Positions 35,597 through 44,678 are shown, numbered from the stretch's first letter. The stretch: 64,000 nt of DNA from Bryobacteraceae bacterium (GCA_041394945.1 JAWKHH010000003.1:1178001-1242000), one strand, 5' to 3'. The notes: a model not told the origin generated them from the sequence alone. Made by a program: numbers and translations.

Positions 35597-36457
35597 ATGA
35601 TGACCAAACGTGAATTCCTGGCCGGCGCTTGTGCCGCCGGCCTGGCGCTGACCGCGCCGTCGTTCGCGCAGAACGGCAAAGGCAAAGCGCGCAAAGCGAA
35701 AACCACGAAGCTGTTCAAGAGCCCGAGAGGGTTCCCGAACGGCTTGGCGGCCACGCCCGAAGGGCTGTGGATCGCTGAGCAGAAGCTGACCGGCGCGCAG
35801 GCGAAGTCGTACGGACTGCCGGAGCCGAAGTCGCTCGAAGAGGCTTGCTGGCTGGTCGATTGGAACGGCAAGCTCAAGAAGACGGTAATGACGCCGTCGC
35901 GGAATACGAGCGGCATGGCAGTGGGCGGGGGCTACGTGTGGATGGTTGCGAACGCACCGCCGCAGGGCGTCTTTCAGGTGGACATGAACTCGAAGCTGGT
36001 GACCCACCGGCAGATTCCGCTGGGCGGGAAAGACGGGGGCGGATCGCACGGCGCGACGTGGCAGGACGGCAAGCTGTGGATCTCGTCGCTGCGGCTGCGC
36101 GGCAACATCCGGGTGGATCCGAAGACGTGGGAGCCGGAGTTCATGATTCCGTTCTACCAGCAGTTTCCGGATCGGGTCCGTTATCACGACATCGTCATCG
36201 AAGGCGACACGATGTGGCAGGTGGTGGGCAACAACAGCCGCAACTACAAGGAGGGCAAGCCGGGGCTGGTGCGCTACGATCTGGCGACCGGGCGGATGGT
36301 AGAGACGGTGGACTTCGTTGACGGATCGAGCGATCCGCATGGGTTGACGATGCACGACGGCAAACTGATCGCCTGCGACGCCGGGATCCATCCGGGGTGG
36401 CCGAACTACGACAGCCCGACGGCCGGGTGGATCTTCCAGATCGACTTCGTCGGATGA
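35597..36457 (+). CDS. Exported beta-propeller (SMP-30/NHL-like) protein
   Basis: A 286-residue protein with a twin-arginine-like leader (TKREFLAGACAAGLALTAPS) and a short basic linker. It contains propeller blades such as GFPNGLAATPEGLWIAEQ, GMAVGGGYVWMVAN, GATWQDGKLWISSL, TMWQVVGNN and PHGLTMHDGKLIACD. The pattern resembles lactonase or 'glutamine cyclotransferase-like' propellers; catalytic residues cannot be fixed. It overlaps the next gene by 4 bases (ATGA) and opens a three-gene coupled set. Confidence 0.75.
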   Translation: MMTKREFLAGACAAGLALTAPSFAQNGKGKARKAKTTKLFKSPRGFPNGLAATPEGLWIAEQKLTGAQAKSYGLPEPKSLEEACWLVDWNGKLKKTVMTPSRNTSGMAVGGGYVWMVANAPPQGVFQVDMNSKLVTHRQIPLGGKDGGGSHGATWQDGKLWISSLRLRGNIRVDPKTWEPEFMIPFYQQFPDRVRYHDIVIEGDTMWQVVGNNSRNYKEGKPGLVRYDLATGRMVETVDFVDGSSDPHGLTMHDGKLIACDAGIHPGWPNYDSPTAGWIFQIDFVG

Positions 36458-37290
36458 GACGGCTCAGCGCGGTTTTCCTTCTGCCCGGATTGCTGTCGGC
36501 GGGGACGGCGTCGGGAACGATGACCCTCAATGGGCAGGCGATCGCGGTGAAGCACGCATACGCCGTCCAGATTCCGGACTGGTTTGATAAGACAAAGATG
36601 GCCACGCGGCTGGTGGTTTCCGACAGTCCGATGGCGGAGACCGCGTTGCACGACGAGATCGAGCTGATGCGGTTGGCGCGTGAGGGCGGAGTGAACGCGC
36701 TGCAGTTCGAGATCGGCGCGGAGCGATCGAGCCTTTCACTCTCAATCCTGTCGGCGAAGATCGAGGGGAGCCTGAGTTCGTCGCGCTCGTTCGACGCGGC
36801 GACGATCCCGGTGTTCACGGCGTCGCGGATCGAAGGGTCGCTGTCGATCGAGCCGAAGACGCTCGGGAGCATGACGTATGCGTACGACGTGAAGTTCGCG
36901 GCCGACATCGCGCCGAAGCTGGTGAAGACGCCGCCGGCGGCGCCGACAGCAGCGGACACGGCGGCGGCGATCAAGTCTGCTTCGGGAAAAGCGTACCTGG
37001 CTTGGGTGGCGGCACTGCGAGCCGGCGACAAGGCGAAGCTGATGGCGCTGGCGTCGCCGGAGGTGGGACGGATGATCGACCAGCCGGATTTCGCCGACAA
37101 GCTCGAGCTGGTGAAGGCGATGATGCCCTCCGAGATCAAAGTGCTGAAGGCAACCGAGACGGGCGACGACGCTACGCTCGCGGTGTCGGGTTTACAGGAC
37201 GGCCAGAAGCAAAACGGGACGATCACGATGAAGCGGACGGGCGGGAAGTGGGGGCTGGTGAAGGAGTCTTGGCGCGGCGGGCAGGAGTGA
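36454..37290 (+). CDS. Secreted protein of unknown function in a coupled operon
   Basis: A 278-residue protein with a signal peptide (LSAVFLLPGLLSAGTASG). The N-terminal part (TMTLNGQAIAVKHAYAVQIPDWFDKTKMATRLVVSDSPM) forms a beta domain that recurs in acidobacterial lipoproteins. The C-terminal third (SGKAYLAWVAALRAGDKAKLMALASPEVGRMI...GKWGLVKESW) resembles an NTF2-like/DUF4878 helix-plus-sheet unit. The start at 36454 was chosen because it overlaps the upstream stop in the ATGA manner and opens a clean signal peptide. The stop shares one base with the next start. Confidence 0.65.
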   Translation: MRRLSAVFLLPGLLSAGTASGTMTLNGQAIAVKHAYAVQIPDWFDKTKMATRLVVSDSPMAETALHDEIELMRLAREGGVNALQFEIGAERSSLSLSILSAKIEGSLSSSRSFDAATIPVFTASRIEGSLSIEPKTLGSMTYAYDVKFAADIAPKLVKTPPAAPTAADTAAAIKSASGKAYLAWVAALRAGDKAKLMALASPEVGRMIDQPDFADKLELVKAMMPSEIKVLKATETGDDATLAVSGLQDGQKQNGTITMKRTGGKWGLVKESWRGGQE

Positions 37291-38489
37291 TGCTGACACG
37301 GCGCAGCCTGCTGTTCGCGGCGGCGGCCGCTCCGGCGCCGTTGATCGCGCTTGCACCGGGGCCGCTGAAGATCCGTCGCGTTGAGCCGTTCGTCTTCAAG
37401 CTTGGGTCGCGTTCGGATATCGTGTGCTGCCGGATCGAGACCGAGGACGGGCTGCATGGGTGGGGCGAAGGGACGACGCCACCGAACGTCGCGCCGGTGG
37501 TGGCGCAGATTCGATCGCTCGGCGATGCGCTTCTTGCAGGCGCTTCCGCGTGGGATATCGAAGCGCTGTGGCGACGCATGTACATCCGCGAGGAAAACAG
37601 CCTTGGGGGCACGCTCTACGCGGCGATCAGCGCGATCGATATCGCGCTGTGGGATCTGGCCGCCAAGCGGCTCGACGTACCGGTGTATCAGCTTCTGGGC
37701 GGCAAGGTTCACGCGCGTCTGCCGATCTATGCGAGCTACCGTTGGGGCAACCTCCCGCGTACCGCCGACGCCTATTTCGAGAAGACCCAACAACTCATGG
37801 CGCAGGGGGCCCGAGCGGGCAAGTACGATCCGTTTGGCGCGTATCCGGGACCGGATCGCCAACTGCCCACGGCCACGTTGAACGAGGTGCGCGAGATGGT
37901 GAGCGGGATTCGGCGCGCGGGTCCGGCCTTCGACATCTGCATTGAGGCGCACGGCAAGTTCAACATGGCGTCGGCGGGGCGAATCATCCGGATGCTCGAG
38001 CCGTTCGACGTGTTCTTTCTCGAGGAGCCGGCGCCGCCGGAGAACGTCGACGCGATGGCGGCGCTGCAGGCGTCGACGAAGATCCCGATCGCGACGGGCG
38101 AGGGCTTGCAGGGACACTTCGCCTACCGGGAAACGCTCGCCAAACAGGCAGCGCGAATCCTGCAGCCCGACGTGGCGCGCACGGGCGGAATCACCGCGAT
38201 GAAGAAGATCGCGGCGATGGCCGATGCGCATTACGTGACGATCGCGCCGCACAATCCGAACGGGCCGGTTTGCACGGCGGCGTCGATGCACGTGGCCGCG
38301 GCGATTCCGAATTTCGTGATTATGGAAGAAGGCAACAAGGAGACGGCGCTGTATCCGAAGCTGTTCCGCGACGGATGGGAGGGCCGGCTCGACTATTGGA
38401 CGACGCCGGATTCGCCGGGGCTCGGTATCGACCTGCCGCCGGAGTTCGTGCGTGAATACAGCGTGCCGGTGGAGAAGGCCGTTCATTGA
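37290..38489 (+). CDS. Mandelate racemase/muconate lactonizing enzyme-family protein, exported
   Basis: A 399-residue enolase-superfamily protein (sugar-acid dehydratase-like). After an RR-type leader (LTRRSLLFAAAAAPAPLIA) it has the capping domain, then the barrel with metal ligands at Glu219 (ICIEAHGKF), Glu245 (FLEEPAPPEN) and Glu271 (ATGEGLQGH). His321 (IAPHNPNGP) is equivalent to the base of the galactonate dehydratase group. The first ligand motif is ExHG instead of the common DxHG. These enzymes are normally cytoplasmic, so the leader is notable. It overlaps the preceding gene by one base. Confidence 0.88.
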   Translation: MLTRRSLLFAAAAAPAPLIALAPGPLKIRRVEPFVFKLGSRSDIVCCRIETEDGLHGWGEGTTPPNVAPVVAQIRSLGDALLAGASAWDIEALWRRMYIREENSLGGTLYAAISAIDIALWDLAAKRLDVPVYQLLGGKVHARLPIYASYRWGNLPRTADAYFEKTQQLMAQGARAGKYDPFGAYPGPDRQLPTATLNEVREMVSGIRRAGPAFDICIEAHGKFNMASAGRIIRMLEPFDVFFLEEPAPPENVDAMAALQASTKIPIATGEGLQGHFAYRETLAKQAARILQPDVARTGGITAMKKIAAMADAHYVTIAPHNPNGPVCTAASMHVAAAIPNFVIMEEGNKETALYPKLFRDGWEGRLDYWTTPDSPGLGIDLPPEFVREYSVPVEKAVH

Positions 38490-39181
38490 ATGCGGGTCGC
38501 CAACGGTTGGCCCTTCCGGCGGACGTGGAAAACGAGCAGGTCCGCGGGTTCTGTTTCGCTGAGATTCCGGTAGACGCGGTGGGCGTGCATCGGCGGTTCG
38601 TAGAAGACGTCGCCGGCCCGGTAGACCTTCGGGGGATCGGGATCGACCTGGCTTTCGACTTTCCCTTTCAGCAGGTACGCGAATATCGGTCCAGGGTGAC
38701 GGTGCGCTCCGGCGAGGCCCTGGCCCGGCGCGTGCGTGATCTTGATGACGGCCACTTCCTGGTTGGCCAGATCGGCTAGCGGCTCCTGCAACAGGCGTGT
38801 CGACCCCTCGGGCGGCGTCGCGGTGTTCTGCAGGAAAAGGACTCTGGCCAGCTCGGTTTGGCTCGCGTTTCGAAGAACGCCTTGCGTTCTATGGGGACCG
38901 GCGTGGAAGTGCTCGTTGGCGCGATAGATTCTGGACGTGTCGCGATCGGCCTGGTTCGCGATCGCTCCTTCCAGGACGTAGGCGAAGAGTGCGCCGACGC
39001 CGCTGAGGGCAGGGGCAGTCCGGCCGGGGGCCAGTTCGAGGATGAAGAGGGACATGCCCGGCTCAGTGAGATCGCCGAGCGGTTCGAGCATCAAGGTCTG
39101 CCCGTGCAACGGAGCGACGGCGCTTGCCAGCAGCAGCGAGGCGGTCAGCGCATGGGTGGATCCGGTGTGTCGCAAAGTCAT
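38483..39181 (-). CDS. Secreted bicupin protein
   Basis: A 232-residue protein with a signal peptide (ALTASLLLASAVAPLHG) and two cupin barrels. The first (about 35-125) is degenerate: GVGALFAYVLEGAIANQ and HFHAGPHRTQGVLRN. The second (about 135-225) has a fuller metal site: AGAHRHPGPIFAYLLKG and EPPMHAHRVYRN. Substrate unknown. It overlaps the upstream DUF3179 gene by 4 bases, and its 3' end overlaps the convergent MR/MLE gene by 7 bases. Confidence 0.85.
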   Translation of the reverse strand: MTLRHTGSTHALTASLLLASAVAPLHGQTLMLEPLGDLTEPGMSLFILELAPGRTAPALSGVGALFAYVLEGAIANQADRDTSRIYRANEHFHAGPHRTQGVLRNASQTELARVLFLQNTATPPEGSTRLLQEPLADLANQEVAVIKITHAPGQGLAGAHRHPGPIFAYLLKGKVESQVDPDPPKVYRAGDVFYEPPMHAHRVYRNLSETEPADLLVFHVRRKGQPLATRIQ

Positions 39182-40218
39182 GGATGGTGTTCGTCTCCTG
39201 CGGTGTAGATTCTGGTGCGGGGATGAAACTCGGACCAGGCAAACCAGAACTCGGGGACGAGGATCAGGGCGTTGAGTTGCGTTCCCTGGAGCGGCCCTGC
39301 GAGGCAGAGCCCGTAGGCGTTCCAGGTTGACTGAGTCTCGACATCGATGAGCCGGCTCGCCTCGGGGTCCGTTTCGCGAAAGTGCAGCGTCTTCGCGCTT
39401 ACCCGCGCGGCGAATGCAGTGGTTGTGTCGGCAGCCGGTTGATGAACGACGAGGACGGGCGCGCCGCCGACGCGATCATTCACCACGCGGACCTTCCGGA
39501 GCATGGAAAACGGATAGGCCGTGGCCTCGCCGGCGATCACGAGTCCGGCTACGGTTTCGCGCGGGGGCAAGCGGCTGTCCGGGGCGAATGCTCCGGCCGG
39601 GGCCGGGCCGCCGCCAATGCGCGCCTCGCGGATGTGGCGGTTGATCAGCGGCATCCTATCGGCGTATCCGGGGAGCGGCTTCAAGACCAAAGTGTCCGGA
39701 TGCTGCTTCTTCCATTCGCCCCAGGTGGTGCGGACGAATGGGTACAACTCCAGGCGCGTTCCTTCGAGCGGCCCTGAAATGGCTGTCGCCGTTGACTGCT
39801 GCCAGCGGCTGCCGGTTTCGCGGTCCCGGAAGACTTCGTTGGCGCCGACGAGACCGTCGAGGCCTAACGGATCGAGGTGCAGCTTGCGCCCATTGACCTC
39901 GGATCGAAACACGACGCCGGTGTTGCAGATGCCGCACCATGTAACCGCGATCGGCGCGTCGGGCCACTCGTCGAACACGACGCCATGCTGGCCTACGTCG
40001 GCGGCCGGGTACGCCTTCGAAGCCTCGCCGCGGGTGACGCCGATGAGGACGTCGTCATCGGAAAGGAAGCTCGCCGCGCCCGCCGGAACGAACTCGGGAC
40101 GATCCACGGCGGTGTGCGGCTGCTTGGGAGGGACTGTAACCTGAGGGAAACAGCCGCCGCCGAACAGGACGGGCAGCGCCATGACAACCAAGCTGCTACG
40201 ACTGAATATTGCCCTCAT
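39178..40218 (-). CDS. DUF3179-family lipoprotein
   Basis: A 346-residue protein. The leader ends in a lipobox-like LFGGGC, predicting a lipid anchor. The DUF3179 signature is present: VIGVTRGEASKAYPAADVGQHGVV, APIAVTWCGICNTGVVF with a CxxC pair, and GPLEGTRLELYPFVRTTWGEWKKQHP. This set is partly repeated in the second half (GLVIAGEATAYPF, LILVPEFWFAWSEFHP). The frame is open far upstream on the reverse strand, but that is only the shadow of neighbouring genes; the ATG at 40218 gives the lipoprotein leader. It is first in an operon with the bicupin gene and divergent from the MocR regulator, 57 bp away. Confidence 0.88.
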   Translation of the reverse strand: MRAIFSRSSLVVMALPVLFGGGCFPQVTVPPKQPHTAVDRPEFVPAGAASFLSDDDVLIGVTRGEASKAYPAADVGQHGVVFDEWPDAPIAVTWCGICNTGVVFRSEVNGRKLHLDPLGLDGLVGANEVFRDRETGSRWQQSTATAISGPLEGTRLELYPFVRTTWGEWKKQHPDTLVLKPLPGYADRMPLINRHIREARIGGGPAPAGAFAPDSRLPPRETVAGLVIAGEATAYPFSMLRKVRVVNDRVGGAPVLVVHQPAADTTTAFAARVSAKTLHFRETDPEASRLIDVETQSTWNAYGLCLAGPLQGTQLNALILVPEFWFAWSEFHPRTRIYTAGDEHHP

Positions 40219-40241
40219 GCGTTTCGCGTTTCGCGACCGGA

Positions 40242-40266
40242 ATTCCTGTATCTCATGTTGAGGAAT
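40242..40266. promoter_or_regulatory. Inverted repeat between DUF3179 and MocR genes
   Basis: Perfect arms ATTCCT (40242-40247) and AGGAAT (40261-40266) with a 13-bp spacer lie in the 57-bp divergent intergenic region. This is a plausible operator for the adjacent MocR-type regulator controlling both directions. Confidence 0.45.
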
Positions 40267-40275
40267 CGCTGAGAA

Positions 40276-41742
40276 GTGCCAAGTTCGACTCAAACGACCG
40301 AGCCAAAACGGATGCCAGCCGCTTCGGCGGATGGTCTCGGCCTGGAACTCGATCGGGCAAGCCGGACGCCATACTACAGGCAGATCTACTCGCGCCTGGT
40401 GGAGGCGATTGTCCGAGGCGTCCTGCAGCCGGGCGCGCGTCTGCCCTCGACGCGGTGCCTGGCGAGTCAGCTGGCCACGTCGCGAGGAACGATCGATCTG
40501 GCTTACGGAATGCTGTCGGGCGATGGATACGTTCTGAGCCTGGGCGCGGCGGGCACGGTTGTGGCTCCGGGCCTGCCGGACGGGGGTGGACGGTCTTCGC
40601 TTCCGACCGGCGGGAAGAACGTCGCCGACGGGGGATCGGCCGCGGAAACCTTTGCCGTGAAGCCGTTCCAGATGGGCCAACCCGCGCTGGATGCTTTCCC
40701 ACTCAAACTGTGGACGCGGCTGGCGGCCCGGCATGCGCGGGCACTGACGCCGTCGATGATGGCGACTTGGGATTCGATGGGCTACCGGCCGCTTCGCGAG
40801 GCGGTCGCGTCGTACGTTGCCGTTTCCCGCGGCGCCATCTGCTCCGCGGACCACGTCATCATTACGCCGGGATTCCAGGCAGGATTGGGGATGATCGCCC
40901 GGGTGCTGTTGGAGCCGGGCGACCGAGTGTGGGTGGAGGATCCGTGCTATTTCGCGGCCCGGGACGCGCTGCGACTCGCGGGAGCACGGCTGGTGGGCGT
41001 GCCGGTGGACGCCGAAGGGATGGACGCCGGATTCGGCGCGGCGCGCGCTTCGGACGCGCGTTTCGCGTATGTTACGCCGTCGCACCAAGCGCCGCTGGGA
41101 GTCACGTTGAGCGTTGAGCGGCGGGCGCTGTTGCTCGACTGGGCGTCGCGCATGGGGGCGTGGATCGTGGAGGACGACTACGACGCTGAGTTCCGTTACG
41201 GAAGTCCGCCGCTGCCGGCGCTGAAGAGTCTGGATAGAGCCGGGCGCGTCATCTACGCGGGGAGTTTTAGCAAGGTCCTGTTTCCGGGATTGCGTCTCGG
41301 GTACGTTGTGGTTCCGGAGGAACTGCTTGGGCGTTTCCACGAAGTCCGCGTGTTGCTCTCCAATGACTGCCCGACGCTGAATCAGGCTGTCGTGGCGGAG
41401 TTTCTGCTGGAAGGCCATTTCGCGCGTCATATCCGGCAAATGCGGACGCTCTACGCAAGCCGCCGCGCCGCGCTCGCCGGGGCGCTGGTGAGCGTTTTCG
41501 GCAGTCAGATCGATCTGCAACTGCGCGACGGCGGCATGCATCTGCTGGCGCGATTCCCCGGCTGCGACAGCGACCGGGAGTGGGTGGCCCGGGCGTCGAG
41601 GCAGGGCTTGGCGCCGGTGGCGCTCTCCAAGTGGCGCGTGGAGCGCGATTGCGGACAGGGGCTTCTTCTCGGATTCACGAACGTGGCCGCTGAGGACGCG
41701 AAGAGCGCCGCCGTTCGACTGAAGAAGGCGGTCGGGTTGTAG
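40276..41742 (+). CDS. MocR/PdxR-type regulator (GntR HTH fused to aminotransferase)
   Basis: A 488-residue protein from a GTG. Residues about 30-100 are a GntR winged helix (YYRQIYSRLVEAIVRGVLQPGARLPSTRCLASQLATSRGTI...). Residues about 130-485 are a fold-type I aminotransferase with the cofactor Lys near residue 333 (GSFSKVLFPGLRLGY) and the Asp of the PLP site in WIVEDDYDAEFRY. Such proteins bind PLP to control vitamin B6 or amino-acid genes, usually including a divergently transcribed target. Here that would be the DUF3179-bicupin operon. Confidence 0.92.
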   Translation: MPSSTQTTEPKRMPAASADGLGLELDRASRTPYYRQIYSRLVEAIVRGVLQPGARLPSTRCLASQLATSRGTIDLAYGMLSGDGYVLSLGAAGTVVAPGLPDGGGRSSLPTGGKNVADGGSAAETFAVKPFQMGQPALDAFPLKLWTRLAARHARALTPSMMATWDSMGYRPLREAVASYVAVSRGAICSADHVIITPGFQAGLGMIARVLLEPGDRVWVEDPCYFAARDALRLAGARLVGVPVDAEGMDAGFGAARASDARFAYVTPSHQAPLGVTLSVERRALLLDWASRMGAWIVEDDYDAEFRYGSPPLPALKSLDRAGRVIYAGSFSKVLFPGLRLGYVVVPEELLGRFHEVRVLLSNDCPTLNQAVVAEFLLEGHFARHIRQMRTLYASRRAALAGALVSVFGSQIDLQLRDGGMHLLARFPGCDSDREWVARASRQGLAPVALSKWRVERDCGQGLLLGFTNVAAEDAKSAAVRLKKAVGL

Positions 41743-41784
41743 CGGCTGCCTGGCCGGCCCTTCCCGGGATAGAATCTGTGGGTC

Positions 41785-42654
41785 ATGACGAAACTCGCAT
41801 TGGCCGCCATTCTCGCCGCCGTTCCCGTGCTCGCGCAGCCGTTCCGGTGGACGCGCGAGCAGATGATTCACTACACGCCGCAAAACCCGTTCGACCGTTT
41901 CGCCGACGGACGGCCGAAGGTTCCGGACGAGCTGCTGGCAAAGGTGAAGGGCCTCTCCGTGGAAGAAGCGTGGGGCATTCTTCGTTCCAAGGGCTACCGG
42001 GCGCAGTATCTGGGGCGAGGATTCCAGAGCCTGCATCCGGGGACGAAACTGGTGGGACGCGCGGTGACGGCGCAGTATCTGCCGGTGCGCCCGGACCTCG
42101 ACGAAGTGGTGACGGCGGAAGCGAAAGCGGCGGGCATGCCGGCGGGTCCGAATCACAAAGTGATCGACCTGCTGCAGTTGAACGATGTTCCGGTGATCGA
42201 CCTGATGGGCGCCGAACCCGGACACAACTTTGGCGGCGACAACCTGCACGCGGCGATCTACGGGAAGACGCATACGGGGGCGATTGTCGACGGCACGGTT
42301 CGCGACCTGGAGGGTCTTTTCGAGCTGCCATCGCAGGTGTACTTTCGCGAGGGCCATCCGGCCGCGGTGGAGGGCGTGATGGTGATGGGGATCAACATTC
42401 CGGTGAAAGTGGGCGAGGCGGTGGTGATGCCGGGCGATGTGGTGCTGGGGGACCGGACCGGCGTGATTTTCATTCCGCCGCAGCTTGTGCAGCAGGTGGT
42501 GGAACGGGCCGAGCTGACGCATATCCACGACGAGTGGACGAAGAAGAAGTTCCTCACGGGCGACTACAAAGCGAGCGATCTTTACCCGAGCCCTTCGTCG
42601 CCGGCACTGAAGAAGGAATACGAAGACTACGTGAAGCAGCGGCTGGGCCGCTAG
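41785..42654 (+). CDS. Exported RraA-family protein
   Basis: A 289-residue protein with a signal peptide (LALAAILAAVPVLAQP) fused to an RraA/HMG-aldolase-like domain. Motifs are GRAVTAQYLPVRPD, DNLHAAIYGKTHTGAIVDGTVRD and MPGDVVLGDRTGVIFIPP. RraA homologues are either RNase E regulators or class II aldolases. Export rules out the RNase E role and favours an aldolase- or lyase-like enzyme in the periplasm. The gene lies 6 bases before the AGE epimerase gene, with which it probably forms an operon. Confidence 0.88.
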   Translation: MTKLALAAILAAVPVLAQPFRWTREQMIHYTPQNPFDRFADGRPKVPDELLAKVKGLSVEEAWGILRSKGYRAQYLGRGFQSLHPGTKLVGRAVTAQYLPVRPDLDEVVTAEAKAAGMPAGPNHKVIDLLQLNDVPVIDLMGAEPGHNFGGDNLHAAIYGKTHTGAIVDGTVRDLEGLFELPSQVYFREGHPAAVEGVMVMGINIPVKVGEAVVMPGDVVLGDRTGVIFIPPQLVQQVVERAELTHIHDEWTKKKFLTGDYKASDLYPSPSSPALKKEYEDYVKQRLGR

Positions 42655-42660
42655 GGTGGA

Positions 42661-43959
42661 ATGATGACACGCCGCTTGTTCGCCGCCGCGCCCTTGCTGG
42701 GGGCATTCGGTTGTTCGCGGACGCCGGAGCCCGCGCCGCAACTGGCGGGAATGCCGCTCTCCGCGTTGCGCGATCTCTATCGCGCGGATCTGTTCGACGA
42801 CTTCCTGCCGTTTCTCGACAGGCACGTTATCGACCACGAGCGCGGCGGTTTTCAGTGCGACACGGACCGCGCGGGGAATAACCTGACGCACAACAAGGCG
42901 GCGTGGTACGAGGGCCGCGGCATCTGGGTTTACTCGTATCTGTATCGCAATCTGGCGCGGGAGGCGAAGTATCTCGAGATCGCGCGGAAGTCGGTGGAGT
43001 TCGTGCTGCCTCATCGCCCCAAGGCCGGTCAGTTGTGGCCCGGAGCGTTCACGCAGGACGGCACGCCGATGGCGGGGCGGGCGGCCGATCTCTACGGAGG
43101 ACTGTTCATCGCCAACGGGCTTGCCGAGTACTCCAAGGCTACCGGCGAGGATCGCTATTGGACAACGGCGAAGGAGATCCTGGAAGATCACCTGGCGATC
43201 TACGATTCGCCGGAGTATAGCTATCCGGTGACGTACGCGCCGGCGGTGGAGGGCGCGCCGATCCAGGCTCCGCGCGTGCTGGGCCACTGGATGGTGCTGC
43301 TGCGGCTGGCGACGCAGATGCTGGAGGCGAAGGCGAACGCGTTTGTGCAGTCCGTGGCGGACCGGTGTCTCGAGGCGATTCTGGAGCGGCACTACAATCC
43401 GTCGCATGGGCTGCTGAACGAGGTGCTGCACCACGATTTCACGCGGCCGTCGAACGGGCTGGAGCAGTTCTGCTACACGGGCCATGCGATTGAGACGTTG
43501 TGGATGGTGTTCTTCGAAGCGCTGCGGCGGAACGACAGCAAGCTCCTTGGCCGCGCGGTAGAGCTTTTCCGGCGTCACGTGGAGGTGGCCTGGGACGATT
43601 TGGACGGCGGGTTCTTCCGGAGCCTGGATCACGTAGAGAAGAACATCTGGAAGACGGACAAAGTGCTTTGGCTGCAGGAGGAAGTCCTGATCGGGACGTT
43701 GTTCCTGAGCGAGCACACCGGCGATGCCTGGGCGCGGGCGTGGTTCGACAAGACTTATCGCTACGTCCGGAATAAGTTTCCCCTCAAACCGCATGGATAT
43801 TCACTCTGGATCCTGGGCGCGGACCGGAAGGTTACTTTCGAGGAGAAGGCGACTCGCGTGGGTAACTTCCATCATCCGCGCCATTTGATGCTGAACCTGG
43901 CGGCGCTGGACCGGATGATCGCGGCGGGCGGAAAGCCCAGCGGCCGGATTGCTTTGTAG
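42661..43959 (+). CDS. N-acylglucosamine 2-epimerase-family lipoprotein
   Basis: A 432-residue (alpha/alpha)6-barrel protein. The start MMTRRLFAAAPLLGAFGC is a lipoprotein leader. AGE motifs follow: HNKAAWYEGRGIWVYSYLYR, LWPGAFTQDG, RVLGHWMVLLRLATQM, GHAIETLWMVFFEAL, KTDKVLWLQEEVLIG and NFHHPRHLMLNLAALD. The His residues of the active centre appear in these blocks. The cytoplasmic relatives epimerise N-acyl-glucosamine, cellobiose or mannose; here it is anchored outside. It is paired with the exported RraA-like protein. Confidence 0.9.
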   Translation: MMTRRLFAAAPLLGAFGCSRTPEPAPQLAGMPLSALRDLYRADLFDDFLPFLDRHVIDHERGGFQCDTDRAGNNLTHNKAAWYEGRGIWVYSYLYRNLAREAKYLEIARKSVEFVLPHRPKAGQLWPGAFTQDGTPMAGRAADLYGGLFIANGLAEYSKATGEDRYWTTAKEILEDHLAIYDSPEYSYPVTYAPAVEGAPIQAPRVLGHWMVLLRLATQMLEAKANAFVQSVADRCLEAILERHYNPSHGLLNEVLHHDFTRPSNGLEQFCYTGHAIETLWMVFFEALRRNDSKLLGRAVELFRRHVEVAWDDLDGGFFRSLDHVEKNIWKTDKVLWLQEEVLIGTLFLSEHTGDAWARAWFDKTYRYVRNKFPLKPHGYSLWILGADRKVTFEEKATRVGNFHHPRHLMLNLAALDRMIAAGGKPSGRIAL

Positions 43960-44124
43960 GGGGGCGCGGGCGGCCAGAAAGGCGAACAACAGGATGATGG
44001 CAGGGAGGAGGCGGGCGAGGATCGCGCCGAGTTCGGTGGCTTCGTTCTGCTCCTGCGGTTTCATCGGGTTCGGGGATGCGGGGTTCGGGGATTCGGGGGC
44101 ATCGCTTTCGGCGGCGGGAGCCTC

Positions 44125-44678
44125 TTAGGGAATTTCCGGGCCGGGGTAGTCACCGGTGGGGAAGAGGCCCTCGGGAGTGCCGCGGATGGCGGCGAGCGCG
44201 CGATAGGAGGCGGAACGGAGGCGGGACTCGTAGCGGGAGAAGTTCCCGATTTGGGAGCTGCCGAGGGAGGCGGCGTTGCCGATCAAGCGGGAGTTGCCGG
44301 CGCGGGGGTTGCCGCCGGCGGCCGAGTAATCGGGGGCGTGTTGGAGCTTGCCGGCGCTGTCGCGGATTTCCTGGCACATGGAGTCCAGGTAACCGGCTTC
44401 CATTTGGCGGATGCGCTTCATGCGCCACTGGCAGCTAATAAAGTCTTCGATGAGGACGCGGTGGATGGGGTCGTCGGTGGGGAAGGCTTCGAGAAGGGTG
44501 TTCTTGAAGCGGGCGTGATCTTCATCGGTTTCGCCGATGGAAGAGATGACGTCTGCGGCGGCGAAGAGTCCGTGGGTGGTGGCGTTTTGTGGGAGCGGGC
44601 TTTGCCTTCGGGGGTGCGTGGTCCGGTGGACTTTTTGGCGTTGGCGCGGTTGGCAGCGAGTTTTCGTTCGGAAATCAT
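44125..44678 (-). pseudogene. Frameshifted member of an acidobacterial family (AANRANAKKSTGPRTPEG type)
   Basis: The start at 44678 gives MISERKLAANRANAKKSTGP...EGKARS, the diagnostic N-terminus of a family that is multiplied in acidobacteria. The frame is lost at a run of three C on the reverse strand (44591-44593). One more C would continue it as PQNATTHGLFAAADVISSIGE in the next frame, which runs to the stop at 44125 and includes the family's RYESRLRSASYRALAAI tail. The same frame is open again past the stop. This is a broken gene, or a sequencing slip. The function of the family is unknown. Confidence 0.75.

Noticed and set aside
39178..43794. A 1538-codon open frame on the reverse strand
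   Set aside because: Only its last 346 codons (from the ATG at 40218) show protein character, a lipobox and DUF3179. The rest is the antisense shadow of the MocR, RraA and AGE genes.
43801..44064. An 87-codon reverse frame starting MKPQEQNEATELGAILARLL, with a hydrophobic stretch
   Set aside because: The start is plausible and the frame continues that of the broken family gene after its stop, but most of it is antisense to the AGE epimerase gene. It is probably the decayed tail of that pseudogene rather than a membrane protein.
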